Assembly: GCA_021234155.1 (NCBI GenBank)
Contig: JAJEKV010000525.1
Coordinates: forward strand, 1 to 64,000
Reading direction: 5' to 3'
Origin: Isoetes taiwanensis
Taxonomy: Eukaryota; Streptophyta; Lycopodiopsida; Isoetales; Isoetaceae
DNA: 64,000 nucleotides
Under the pieces are notes generated by a model. The model had not been told where the DNA came from and made no database searches. It worked only from the letters and a program-made list of their open reading frames with translations. The position numbers and the translations under genes were made by a program. Position 1 is the stretch's first letter. The number at the start of each line of letters is the position of its first letter. Below, one piece after another: positions 1 through 11,339 of this stretch.

Positions 1-379
1 GGTAGACATCCAAAGGTAATACAAGACTTTGTGCTGTGTCCAGAACTTATGGACCCCTGAGAAATGCCAAGGTCCCGTGATTTTCTTTGTCTTTAAACAA
101 AAGCCCAACAGGGAAACTTCAGTCAAGGTGAAGGATGCATTCATCTTGTAAAACATTTTTCTTAAAGTTCATGAATAACCTGCTCATTGATAACAAGACA
201 CTTGTGTTCATGAAATCTTGCTCAACTATAATTCAATGGCTTTACATTATATTCATATATGTCCACGATTCAATGGTGAAATTCAATGGTTTTTTACATT
301 ACATTAACGTATGTATATACATTCGGGGCACTGAAATTTTATAATTGGCCGAAAGAAAATTTAGTTACAAGGAGTGTGC

Positions 380-781
380 TTAATTTTCATTGATGTGGGA
401 CATCATATAGAACAATTTGCACTCAAACCAAGCTCTGTGGGTCATGGGCACGTGGATGTCTTTCACAATAATCGAAATTTTTTCAAATATTGCCTTAAAA
501 ATCAGTCTTCCTTGAGGCGTAAAGGCATTTTCAAAGATCAAAGAAGCAAACCGGTTTCGGGTCCAATAATATTCACATGATTCTTCATACTGAGCCATCA
601 AAAATCCTCGTAGACATTTTCCTCTTCTTAAAAACCCGCTTTTTGTTAGTTTTGCTTGATCCGTGGATTTTTCTTTTGATTGTAATGTGTGAATACGCTT
701 TTTGGCATGTATAAGGTCATTTCGGGAGGTATAGGCTATGATTAGCCCTGCATTAACTCCTAAAAAATACCAATCCCGCAT
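380..781 (-). pseudogene. Unidentified coding-like fragment, 133 codons
   Basis: An open minus-strand frame of 133 codons. I do not recognise the protein. The middle part (about residues 45-120) has the composition of real protein, with runs such as YEESCEYYWTRNRFASLIFE and FTPQGRLIFKAIFEK. The N-terminal half is basic (KKRIHTLQSKEKSTDQ) and no membrane segment or signal peptide is evident. The proposed start lies where repeat R1-1 begins, so the first residues may come from the repeat. It is probably a relic exon of a transposon or host gene. A chance open frame cannot be excluded. Confidence 0.2.
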
Positions 782-2560
782 GCATTCTCAGCCACAGACA
801 TGAATCCCAAGATGCACTAATGCTCGCTAGTAGATAATCTCGCCAAAAGGCCTTCAAAACGATCTCGATGAAATCCCCTTTGGATCCCCCCGCTTTGGCC
901 TCGCTTTTGGCAAATCCTGATCTAATCTCTCGGCCTTTTGTGAAAGATTTGGGTTTCTTGGAATTAAAAAGATTAAATCGAGCTCGGGTGATGATTGACA
1001 CGCCTAATCCGCTAAAAAAAGCCCCCGAACGTGGCCCCGCCCCTTTAGGGTTCTTAGATTTTTGTTGAATAATATCCCACAAATGAAAACCAAAACATAA
1101 ACAGGTATATATACACCGGCCCTAAAGTTTTAATTAAAATTACGCTACCTTCACGGCGGATTGCCGCCCCACATGCCCTGGGGTACCACGTATGGGCGAG
1201 GTTGGATTGGGGATGATACTATGCTTGTTGGGGGGGGGGGAATTAGATAGGATTTTTTTAAATTTGGCACGATTCCAAAAGCAAGATTTGAACAATGGTC
1301 AATATAGTTCTTTTAAAAATTCTTTTTCCAAAAGGAATATTTTTGATGCTCTACAAGATGGGGGAGAATCATTTTGCAAAAGAGCACGTGATTTTTTTTT
1401 CACTAAAAAAAAAAGAGTGAAATTTGATGATTTGGTGGGGGCGATTTGGCAAATGGGTGGTGACATGGCATTATGAAGTGATGAAGTGTTAAGTAAGGTG
1501 GCAAAATGACTTCTTTCTAGTCAAAACTTTTTATGAAGTGGAGATGATGTGGATGACATGTGTATGATGATGTGGAAGCATTTGGGGATGATGTGGCATC
1601 ATGGGATGATGACATGTCATCTAAGGTATCAAGATGACTTTACTTGGGTCAAAATTTTGAAACCATTTTTGTGGTAGGTGACGGTATGATGACATGGATG
1701 TCCTTAGGTGGTGATGTGGATGGTATTTGGCATTCTTGAGGATGATGTGGACAATTTCAAGAACCAATTTGGCACTAGTGCATATACCAAGAGATCTTTT
1801 ATGCAATGGCTTGATAATTTACTCCTCCATACTTGTTTGAAGAAAATGTGCACTTTCTCTCTAGCTTAGCTTTTTAGAGAGAGAAGATGGTTTTAGACCA
1901 TGGAAGTAGCCAAACTTGATGGGATTTTTTGCTTTTCTCAAAGGTGGTGAATGTATGATGGGAGTGTGATGCATATATGGGCTAGGGAAAATGACGATGA
2001 GGCATGAAGATGTGAGTTATGAATCTTGTATGGTGTTCATCGATGGGATTGAGGTGATAGGATCATGTGAGAAGCCTTGGAAAATAGAACTCATGCCAAA
2101 ATGATTTGGAACTAGCCACATACCAAAGAAACTTGAGAGGTCTTCCAAACTTCAATCTTGAGGGGTCTTCCAACCTCTATTTACTCAAGTTCACTTGCTT
2201 GAATCTTATCCTCTTTGCTACACTTGTATAATATCCAATGAATGTCCTTCCCGTGGTTCTTCAACAAAAGTGTCAATTTGTGATCTTCAAAGATGGGAGT
2301 CTTCAAACTTCTAGCTCTTGCACACATATATTATTCAAATATTAGACAAAAATGTGCAAATTGTGTGAATTGTTCTATGTCGCCAAAACGTGGCAAAGAC
2401 TACTTGATGTCTTCTGGAATTATTCAATGCAAAATGTTTTCAAAATCAATGGTACATTGGGCTCATGCACACATGTCAAGCAAAAAAGTTAGCTAGGAAT
2501 GTGATGTGTGCCATGGCTCTTCTGTGCTACAAAAATGTGGCAGCAAGGCCCAATGCCAAC
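725..2560 (+). repeat. Dispersed repeat R1, copy 1
   Basis: First of at least three copies of a long non-coding repeat. The head is shared with copies at about 11340 and 27245 (landmarks: a 'gattagcc...gcattaac' start, 'taatgctc', 'gataatctcgccaaa', 'acatgcc...ggtaccacg'). The middle is rich in 'gatgatgtgg' motifs (1440-1740). The tail (1855-2560) carries a landmark made of 'tctctagcttagct' followed by GA repeats, and a terminal 'gctcttctgtgctac...tgtggcagcaa' block that recurs in the duplications around the terpene synthase. No coding frame persists. The class is unknown; it could be a non-autonomous DNA element or an LTR fragment. Confidence 0.7.
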
Positions 2561-3689
2561 CATAGCCACAAAAAAACAAAAAAAATAACCTGGATTGGGC
2601 AAGATTTGAACCGAAAACAGAGGGGCTTTCGCTATGATGCATTTCAAGGCTTTCAAGGTGAAGATAGGTGAAAGTCTTGTTGAAGCATGGCCTCTACCAG
2701 ACTCACTTTGAAGTATAAAATAGTGTGCTTCAAGATTTTAGGAAACGCTGCAAAAAAAAAAAAAACCTCCAAAAAAGAGCAAAGCATAAAACATTATAGT
2801 ATGGCTAATTGTCATTGTTTTGAAAACTTAAAAGTCTCTTGCTAAGAATTTCTTGCATGAGTCTTACGCTTATATCATGATGCAATCCTTAAAATATTGC
2901 AAGAAGATATATCCAAGAAAATACATATTACTATTTTTCTTAAGTTGCACTAGTTTTTAGCAATTTTCCATCAAAAATCATGATTCCTTTGAGCAAATTT
3001 GCACCTCTTTTGTTGGCAACATCCTGATGCACACTAGTTGTGTGTTCGCCGAGTTGATGTGAAGTGTCGGGTTAAAGAAGATCACATTTGTTTGAGTTAA
3101 TAAAATTTGCTTGTCGGGTTTAGTTTTTAGGATACCGCTTGCAAAAATAAGATTTTTGAGCCTATTTGCATGATTTTTGTGGAAACAACCGGATGTACTA
3201 GTTTTACAGATCTGCCAAAGTTATTACAAAGCCGCCAAAAAAAAACTCATCAATTATTTCATCATCAAAAAAAATTAGCATGCCGCCAGAGCATTGACCA
3301 AGTTTTCACTTGGTTAGATTTGCAAATTTGAGAGTGTTCTTCATATACTTTCTTTCATCAAACTTTTGAGCATATTCTTTACATGCCGAGCATCTTTTTT
3401 GAATTGCAATTGCATTAAAATTTGATTCTAAAGAGCAAATGGCATAACTTTTATCGGGTCACATTTTTTCTTTGTTTTGGAAAAGCACTTCCAACTCAAA
3501 ATTTGACCTTTTTCTTTGCAATCGTTTTCCTCAGAGTGGTTGTCTCAAGCAACCTGGAGGTCCTGAACCACTGAGGTTAAAGCTTTGCCAGGAATACCTT
3601 CAACATTTTCCAAGATCGGTTAGCAAGACCATTGTTTCCTAGTTAAAATGCACCATTCATTCACATACCAATCGAGGTTTTGTAAACGA
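2561..3689. other. Anonymous AT-rich stretch, no gene seen
   Basis: AT-rich sequence with short A runs (2752-2764, 3237-3245). No frame with recognisable protein similarity, no RNA gene and no convincing repeat structure. Confidence 0.5.
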
Positions 3690-3698
3690 TAAGATCCA

Positions 3699-3910
3699 TC
3701 ACATACCACCGTGAGTAACAAGATCATTTGACACCGTGCGTAATGTAATGTCTCCATCTCGGATGCTAATTCCACTTAGAAAATTTTTCCAACCATTCCC
3801 AAAAAACATCCTGGAGCCTACAGATGCAACATAAACTTCATACTTCTTCCTATTTGGTCCTTGCATCAAAATATTTTGATCAGTTCTTAGAGGCACATGC
3901 TCTCATTCCT
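3699..3910 (-). pseudogene. B3-like DNA-binding domain exon relic, copy 1
   Basis: The minus strand reads an exon-like frame preceded by an acceptor-like 'tttctag' at about 3910. The product contains NRKKYEVYVASVGSRMFFG followed by GWKNFLSGISIRDGDITLR. The GW-x2-F...GD pattern is the C-terminal half of a plant B3 DNA-binding domain, the fold used by plant transcription factors to read DNA in the nucleus. Only the second half of the domain is present. A related block lies at about 22450-22935, so this is one of two copies. B3 assignment rests on motif recognition alone; the copy is probably a broken gene or an element-captured exon. Confidence 0.45.
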
Positions 3911-3925
3911 AGAAACAGAAAAAAA

Positions 3926-4970
3926 AATCCAATCATAGTAAAACAATAGAATCAAACCCTACAGTAAAGAATTAATCCTTAGCAACTTAGAAAGTGTCAA
4001 ACAAAGGATTGAGTATGCATTTGGTTGAGGGATGTCGCAAATTATTACCGGGCTAATCTTGAGGAATCTAATAAAATCTTGGGGAGCTTTTAGGAAATCT
4101 AGGGGGATCTTAATGAAATCTAGATGAATTTTTTTACACATGGTGTGTTTTGTAGAATCTAGGAAATTCTTAAGGGAATCTTTATAGGGTTTCCTTAGCT
4201 TCCAATTGAAGAATTTGGGCTTCTAGTTGAAATGATTGAAAAATGTGAGAGTGGTGATTTTAATGGAGACACCTCCATGTATTTGTTCCGCAATTAGTGC
4301 AAACTAGGGTAGAAGTAACAGAAGTTCGATTTTTAACTCCTTGGAGCACTTAGAACATATATATATCTGTTAACTTCCAAGCATGTGAAGGCTCCAAATA
4401 AGGGGACCATTTAATATGAGCTTTCAAAGATATACACTTCCCACCTACATTATCATTTAATTCTATGGATGGAGAAGTTCTAATAAACAATCAGGCGCTT
4501 CTAACCGTGAAGAATCTTGGAAACATTGAATTTGACTTATCTAGTGGAACTCCATAAGAAGATGTTTGCTAAAGGAAACATTAAATTTGGCCTATCTAAC
4601 TCGGCTTATATACTTTGTTGGACAAGTTCTTTTGTATGTCAAGCACAGGTACAAATAGTTGGTCACATCTTTTTAAGTTGAATACAATGCTTTGTCTAGT
4701 AAAATTTGAACTAGCCCTATGATTATATGGAATATCTAATTAACCTCAGTATCTACTTGCAATAGTTGTAAAGTGCATGTGGTTCAGATAAAGCAATTTC
4801 AGCCCTCTTCTAAGAGTTAGCTATCCAGATTCATTGAACAATGTATATTAAATTGGTCTAGCTGCAAATTGTTCAAATCATCGATCTTAATGCATCTAGA
4901 CACTAGCTTTAATTTCCTAATGTTGATCTAATGGCCTTTTTCAATGTCACCGATATGGTAGCATGGGGTT
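3926..4970. other. Anonymous stretch, no gene seen
   Basis: AT-rich sequence. 4030-4190 contains several short imperfect copies of an 'aatcttgggga/aaatctaggggga' motif, suggesting local slippage. No coding frame or RNA gene supported. Confidence 0.45.
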
Positions 4971-5010
4971 TTTCTGGGGGAGGGACGGAGGGAGGGAGAG
5001 AGAGCGTAGA
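4970..5010. repeat. G/A-rich microsatellite
   Basis: A GGGA/GA-rich run, read as C/T-rich on the minus strand. It resembles the 3' tails of the LINE fragments just to the right and may be the tail of a further, unrecognised copy covering about 5010-5190. Confidence 0.6.
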
Positions 5011-5189
5011 ACACCTTAGGACAAAAGCTAAACCCAGTGAAACTATATTTTAACTAAATTATAGTATAGTGTAATATTTGAGACCAGAAAAATATCTCTA
5101 TAGAGTAAATTATAGAACTATTGCATTCAGACAAATAGAAATAATTACTCCCTTTATGAAGGCAACTTTTGCCGACAAAATACGCTAAA

Positions 5190-5618
5190 AGGTCAAGGAG
5201 GGAGGGAGGGAGGGAGGGAAGAAAGAAAAAGAAAAGAAAATGGTGTGTTTATTGTCCATGAGACCATCAGTCTATAAGACATCAAAATTGCTTATACATC
5301 GCCCATCCGATCAAATGAGCTCTCCATTAGAGCATCATTGTTCTCTCTCCTCATCTTCCTATAACTCTAACAATTGTTTATAATTTTAATAGCTAACTCT
5401 CTCACTTTCCAGCTATCTATCAAATGGTTACATATATTTTCTAGTGGTAGCCTAAAGAAGGCATGTAGTGAGATCCCCCGGGTATATTAAACGACGCCTC
5501 AAGTTTTGATATGCGTGGCACTTCAAGACAAAGTGTTCTTCATCCTCTATTTCATCCTCACCACAACCCTTACGCAAGTGCGGCCCGCTTCTAGGGAAAT
5601 TACCCCATCGGCCCGCCC
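5190..5618 (-). mobile_element. LINE 3' fragment X1 (5'-truncated)
   Basis: The minus strand encodes the C-terminal end of a non-LTR retrotransposon ORF2. The frame entering at about 5618 reads a Cys/His-type tail with EDEEHFVLKCHAYQNLRRR, matching the usual 'EDE-x-HF-x3-CP-x-Y-x3-R' motif downstream of the reverse transcriptase. Frame disruptions occur after residue LTTCLL (5452). The 3' end carries a 3' UTR similar to that of X2 ('gagaccatcag' read on plus) and a C/T-rich tail at 5190-5235. The 5' end abuts the tail of X2. Inactive. Confidence 0.7.
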
Positions 5619-6531
5619 ACCCCGTGATAAGATAAGATAAGAGAGAGACGGGGGAGGGAGGGGCAGAGAGAGGGAGGGAGGGAGGGAAGATAAGATAAGA
5701 TAATGTTTTATTAAGGTCTGTGGAGACCATCAGGTCTAGAAGACGCACCATCAACACAAGTACGCTTTTAAACATCTAATGATCCTTTTCGAGGTATCAA
5801 TAGTCTATATCTCCCTCTTTCTCATAAGTATCCAACAGATCGTTATAATTTTTATAGACATCTCTCTCACTTTCATGACATCTCGTTAAAAAATCTCCAA
5901 CGGCATATGATGTCAAAGAACGCACGAGAGGCATTTTCGAGGATATCATAATATGTCTCGCCCGATATGTCGGGCAATGCAAGAATAAGTGTATCTCATC
6001 CTCGATCATTGCATGTGTGCCTATGTCTTGGAAAGTCCCCCACCGGCCCCACTTCTACTTCTAAGTGATGGAAACTAAGGCTAACTGAGAGAAGATGTTT
6101 AAAATGTGCAAGCCCGCCACCAAGTGTGAAGCCTCTTTTAGCTCGGGTTAATCATTTCCCCGTAAAACCATCTTGGTGCCGTGGATTCCTCCAGCCTTTA
6201 TCGCTTTCTTTGTAAGCATATAGTCATTTAATTTGTCTGTTTCATCTAATATCTCATATCACGCCATGTCCCATCATCTCAACCATGTAACTACACTTGC
6301 AAAACCACCTTTTAGGCTACTATGAATCATAGCCTTTCTAGGCAGCCTATCATGATCTATATCTTGAATTTTTCTAACATATTTTATGGTCCGCAAGAAT
6401 GCTTCAATTTCCAATTCATACAACCCTCGCTTCAAAGAAGCATCATCCGGGTACTCTGTTTGCATTTTAACTCCCAGTCCTGCTAGCAAAAACTTTTTTT
6501 GGATCTCCTCTACTCTAGTCCACATATCTAG
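5619..6531 (-). mobile_element. LINE 3' fragment X2 (5'-truncated)
   Basis: Second minus-strand LINE tail. From the 5' side (high coordinates) it encodes WTRVEEIQKKFLLAGLGVK and KRGLYELEIEAFLRTIKYV, the conserved region after the reverse transcriptase, then a decayed stretch, then IEDEIHLFLHCPTYRARH, the Cys/His tail motif. The 3' UTR ends with AATAAA-like sequence followed by a 'ttatc' tandem repeat and a C/T-rich tail (5619-5702). The frame breaks repeatedly (6000-6270). X2 begins at 6531 directly against the tail of X3. Confidence 0.75.
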
Positions 6532-7250
6532 GGAGGGAGAGAGAGAGAGAGAAAGAGAGAGAGAGGGAGGGAGAGGGAGGGAGATTACACTCAACATTAC
6601 AAAATATGTCTTCTAATGCATCTTCCGACAAAAACCATTAGACCCCTTTTATAACATCGCAGCCCTTGTCATTGTTCTCTATGAGATAATAATTCCTTTA
6701 AATACATACCAACCCAGGCAATTCAAAAAAAATCCAATAAAGAACTTGAGTATACCATGCTTGTGTCAAATTCCCGCATATGAAGGACATCTTATGAAGA
6801 CATGTACCTCATCTTCAACATCCTACAGATTGCACAAGTAGCAAAACCTCAATGCATGAGAAATATTACTCCAACGCCTACTTCCACCCCAAGTCTATTG
6901 GGAGCTAAGTCAAGATTCTACTTATCGTGATACCGCCAAAGGTATACCTTCCTTAAGATGCTTGGCCTCCTGAGTGTAGGGTTTATATATATTTTGTAGA
7001 TCTCCTTTTTGTTTCTAGGACTCTCCAATTCCTTCTAATGAGATGGTCATGCACCCATTCCCCTAATATTTGCTCCATTCTCGTAGGTGAAGAATGTCTA
7101 AGCCCCATTTCCTCATCCACTGCAATATCCGTGATACCAACCTTGATTTCTTTGTCTCTTCTAAAGCCGGGCCATTATCATCATATCGTGGTCTCCTCTA
7201 GTGTTATATCCCTTCTAGCCAAAACATAGATAGAGACATGGGCACTTTTG
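6532..7250 (-). mobile_element. LINE 3' fragment X3 (5'-truncated)
   Basis: Third minus-strand LINE tail. Around 6770-6850 one frame reads RFCYLCNL, a stop, then DVEDEVHVFIRCPSYAGI, again the C-x2-C...ED-x-H...C tail of plant LINE ORF2. The 3' end is followed by a (CCCT/CT)-rich tail at 6532-6587. The 5' boundary near 7250 is approximate. Degenerate, with several stops. Confidence 0.6.
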
Positions 7251-7429
7251 GTTCTGGATGAGTCGAATTTAGATCGTGGTCAAAGCATGGAGGTGGGGAC
7301 ACTTTTTGTGTCAACACACATGGTGCTTAATGGGTGCTTTTGAGCTATTTTCTTTGTATTTTTAAGAAATATTTTTCTTTTTATTTTTTCATATTTTTCC
7401 CTCGAAACGCATTCATATTACTTTGGAAT

Positions 7430-8380
7430 ACAAAATTTCAGCTTCATGGAGTTATAGAAAAAAGATAAAAATAAGTAAAATTTCCAAAGATTAGGTGCTT
7501 AGGGGTGCTTTGGTCGGGCGCAAAAATGACCCCCAGCTCCTCTAGCAAAACCATAAGCATATTTGTTGAATGGTCTATAAAAACTATAATATCGCCGCCA
7601 TAAAATGGCAAAGATAGAAGAGCTCTACACATGCTTTTTATGATTTGCTATAATATTTGACTTATATATTTGTGTGAGAGCTTGTAAAGCAAGATATTTG
7701 AAGACATCCGTCACTTGGTTTCTTCTAGAAGACAAATTTGCATGAAGAACAAAAAAAGGAGGATGTTGATTTGACATCAAGTAGGCATTTCTTGAAGGAG
7801 ATATGAGTATCAAAGCTTCTAGTCAACATTTGAAGACTTGAAGTGAAGATGTAAAGACCCCAAAGTAAAATATTGGAAGGACCATCGAAATTCAATGGTA
7901 ATTTGCATGATTCAAGCTTTTGAGATAATATTCTAGTGCTAAAGGCGTGATTTACTATGTCCAAGGCTATTCTACTTCCATTCCACGCATAAACCATTGC
8001 TCATACCATATTTTTTCTCTCATAAACCGTTACCCTTTGCTAAATCCGTAAATTGGCTAGTATATTTTTCTCAAAAGTGCACCCTTCACCATCACATATG
8101 AAAAAATAGCTAAATTCCATCAACTTTTACCCTTCCTAAGGTCCAAAATTGCATTTTCTCCGGCAAAAGTTAGCCCATCTATGGAAGGTCTCGATGTACA
8201 AAGCTGATTCTTTCCGTAAGAATTGTTTACACCCATTTTCTCCTTGATTCCCAACTGAGGTGGACTTCTTGAATCTTGGCTTGGGGGCTTGAGGAGTTTG
8301 TAGGGGATAGGAATGCAAGTGCGGCACGAGTTTTTCATACTCATTGTATGTGGGTAGAGAGTAAAATAGTTGTTAAAGTT
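7430..8380 (-). repeat. R1-tail-related repeat, inverted orientation
   Basis: Sequence resembling the tail of R1 and the tail part of the 37-42 kb direct repeats, but inverted: 'gacatccgtcacttgg' with 'gacatcaagtaggcatttcttgaag' corresponds on the opposite strand to the segment at about 38300-38420. A second inverted copy lies at 14090-14760. No coding frame supported; the open frames here are not conserved. Confidence 0.5.
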
Positions 8381-8389
8381 TACAATTAG

Positions 8390-9877
8390 ATCTCATAGGT
8401 CGATAGTGCCGATTTCAAGATAGAAAAGGGTGGAAAAAAAATAAAAAAATAAGGACAATCATGGGACGTAATGTGGAAATGATTAAGAAGTTGGGACAGA
8501 TGGGAAAATGGCGATTTGAGGGAAAAGGAAGTGTCGTGAACAGAGAAGAATAATGACAAAATAAGGGAGATTAGATTTGGTCCAGACGCTGAGTGAGAAA
8601 GGGCATAACCTAATAGAAAACGAGAATTGGAAGCGCCATATTCATAGATCGCCGGGTCATCCGCTTTGAGAAGGGGAAACGTGTAGGTGACGGGCTTTGT
8701 AGTATTTGGAGATTCTTAGACATGGTGAATACCGTGAGAGCATCCGAGTCGGAACACCGCAGCCACGCAAGAAGAAGCGGTCAAACAGATTTTGAGTATG
8801 CAAATGAGGTGCGCAAGCAAAGGCGAAAGGAGTTATTGATCGCAAAAGAACCTAAGATTTGTTGGTGAGCCCCTCGTAAACGCCGGCCGTTGAAATTAAG
8901 TTGAAATTTTAAAGTCCCGGTCTTATTGGGTGTATTCCTTATGAGGAGTCCGCCTTCAATTTCTCAAAAGTGAATTAGAGAGGATGGAACAAGGGATCTC
9001 AATTAACAAAGATCTATTGGATAGATTTTCCCAAAACCTTGAAGCTGGCGTGGGAACTTCAAATCAAGCTACCCTTAATAAAAGCCTCAAAACAAATGTC
9101 CGCCTAGCCAAATATAATGGTCGATCTCCGATAGGTGTCAATTGGGCTGCGGGTCAAGCTGAAACTTCGCCCTTTGGTGAAACTTCGCTGAAACTCTTTG
9201 GGTTCCTTTCAAGGTTTTTTCTCTTTCTTCTCATCTCACTTTAACACTTTGTCTGATGCTGCTGACAGATTATCTGGTTAGAAAACACTTGGAGGGTGGG
9301 CATGCGAGGGAGGTCCCGGCGGGCACGATTCCTCTTACTCACCAGGAGGTCATTGGGGCCCTTTACTGGGTCAAAATCCATATCATTGAGGTCAAGACTT
9401 TGAGAAGAATTCTGGCAGATGATGATATTTGGCAGTTCAAATCTGAACTCAAAAAAGTACTTCCGTGAAAAGCTTGGTATTTGTGAACTTGTTCGATTCA
9501 TGGATATTGATATCCCGGATTCCTCCACATATGGGCCCTGAAACTTGATCACCGTTATTTTCACATACAGGAAATATGTATGCTATAATTACTCTGGATG
9601 CGGTCGAGGATTTGTGAGGCAGCAATTGGATTGCGGACATGAAATTTGCAGACCCTATAGTACTTTGAAACTTCCATAACTATAGTTTTTTTCCTTTTAA
9701 AATCTAAAAGAATATATAACTGTGGTTGTTTTCTATTAATACTTTTCCTCCTTATGGAGTGTTAGGTCGATTTGATGCGGTGTCATCGCCTTTATCTCGT
9801 AGATCTTCTCTGAATTTTTGTATTACTATGTATCTTTGCATGTAATATAATACTTCTCGGGCTGCTCCTAAAAAAAA
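8390..9877 (+). mobile_element. LINE-A copy 1, internally deleted
   Basis: Shares its 5' region with LINE-A copy 2 (8390-9240 corresponds to about 15950-16700: 'taggtcgatag', 'ttagagaggatggaacaaggg', 'gatctattgg') and its 3' region with 21850-22448. A short ORF1-start frame (8984-9244) runs into a C-terminal frame (9256-9468: TDYLVRKH, EVIGALYWVK, VKTLRRI). The central several kilobases with zinc knuckle, endonuclease and reverse transcriptase are missing, with the junction near 9240-9250. It ends in 'tttgtattactatgta...tgtaatataatactt' and a short A run at 9870-9877. Non-autonomous. Confidence 0.7.
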
Positions 9878-9971
9878 CCAAACCCATGCTCTCACCGCAG
9901 CTTTGTTAATTGGCTCAAACCAGATAGCTCCAAATGTCTAACAATTTAAGGCTAATTCTAAAAGCTTTCGA

Positions 9972-10692
9972 GAATGTTTGTCTAGATTACTTCGGTAGTA
10001 TTCCTTTTACTACCATGCATGTGCCAATTTCCATCAAACGAGAACTACCTAAGCATTTAATTGTCGCAAGTAAACGGCCATGCATGTGCCTCGCAGACGC
10101 TATCGACAGCCAGACAAGATTTCATATGTTCTTATTAATCAATATAAACATTTGCATGTGTGTCCCTATGTCCATGCATGCCTTATCCACCATTATACAA
10201 AGATGTCTTTAGATATTTCAGAGATTAGAACTCAAATTCCATTATTGATCGATGCATGTAGGTCCTAATGCCAATGCATACCCTAATTTTTCATCCATAA
10301 CACTCATGCATGCAGCCATTTTAGATCGTTATTCAAAAGAATGTTTGTCTAGATTACTTCGGTAGTATTCCTTCTACTACCATGCATGTGCCAATTTCCA
10401 TCAAACGAGAACTACCTAAGCATTTAATTGCCGCAAGTAAACCGGTTATGCATGTGCCTCGCAGACGCTATCGACAGCAGACAGTATTTCATATGTTCTT
10501 ATTAATCAATATAAACATTTGCATGCAGGTCCCTATGTCCATGCATGCCTTATCCACCATTATACAACATGTCTTTAGATATTTCGTAGATTAGAACTCA
10601 AATTCCATTATTGATCGATGCATGTAGGTCCTAATGCCAATGCATACCCTAATTTTTCATCCATAACACTCATGCATGCAGCCATTTTAGAC
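9972..10692. repeat. 368-bp tandem duplication rich in CATGCATG
   Basis: Two copies, 9972-10339 and 10340-10692, in direct tandem. Both run from 'gaatgtttgtctagattac' to 'catgcatgcagccatttta'. They are nearly identical apart from small substitutions and indels clustered at a few places (10053-10080, 10108-10125, 10157-10165). Each copy contains about half a dozen CATGCAT/GCATGC motifs. Small open frames inside are not credible genes. Confidence 0.85.
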
Positions 10693-11339
10693 TGTTATAT
10701 CATGCCACCCTGTTAAAACAGCTCATAAGTGATTATTTACACTAGTGCATAATGAAAAATGCCACTTTATTACCTTCTCGTGCATAATATTCGACATTGG
10801 GATATAACAGGGCTAATACCCTGAGAACTCAGCGTTTTTGTCACATTGCCTTTTTAAATTCAATCGATATCAAAGATATGCAAACTCCATTAATCCGAAC
10901 ACAAGGGAGGCCATAATATTTTTCCATTCCAATAAAGTAATTTGCGCACAATGAAGTTTTAGAAAATACATATGCTTTGCAAACATATGTTTACTTAGAT
11001 GCTATCACACCCGCAAGCAACACTCGTGACTCATAGTAAAGGTGATGTCGATATTGTAGATCGCTTTGATCGAAAGGTGATGTCGCATATTATAGATCGC
11101 TTGACCGCACATGACATATTTAGAGTACATCGAATCCAAAAACATATAACTCTATATAAACTTTGCCTTTTAACCATTAAAACTATAAACTTCAGATAAA
11201 GTTTGCATCCGAATGTCATAAAGTTTAGTTAATCCTTCCCTTGAGACATCACGCATTATAAACTCCACTTGTTCATACAAAATTGCGCTGATGTTTTCTT
11301 CCAAATGATTTGTACTTGAAAGTAAAAAGATGACAAAAG

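Noticed and set aside
753-1082. Overlapping open frames of 66-109 codons on both strands in R1-1
   Set aside because: They are not conserved in the other R1 copies and have no recognisable motifs.
2585-2625. tRNA-like T arm on the minus strand ('ggttcaaatc')
   Set aside because: No matching T stem, acceptor stem or A box; not a tRNA gene.
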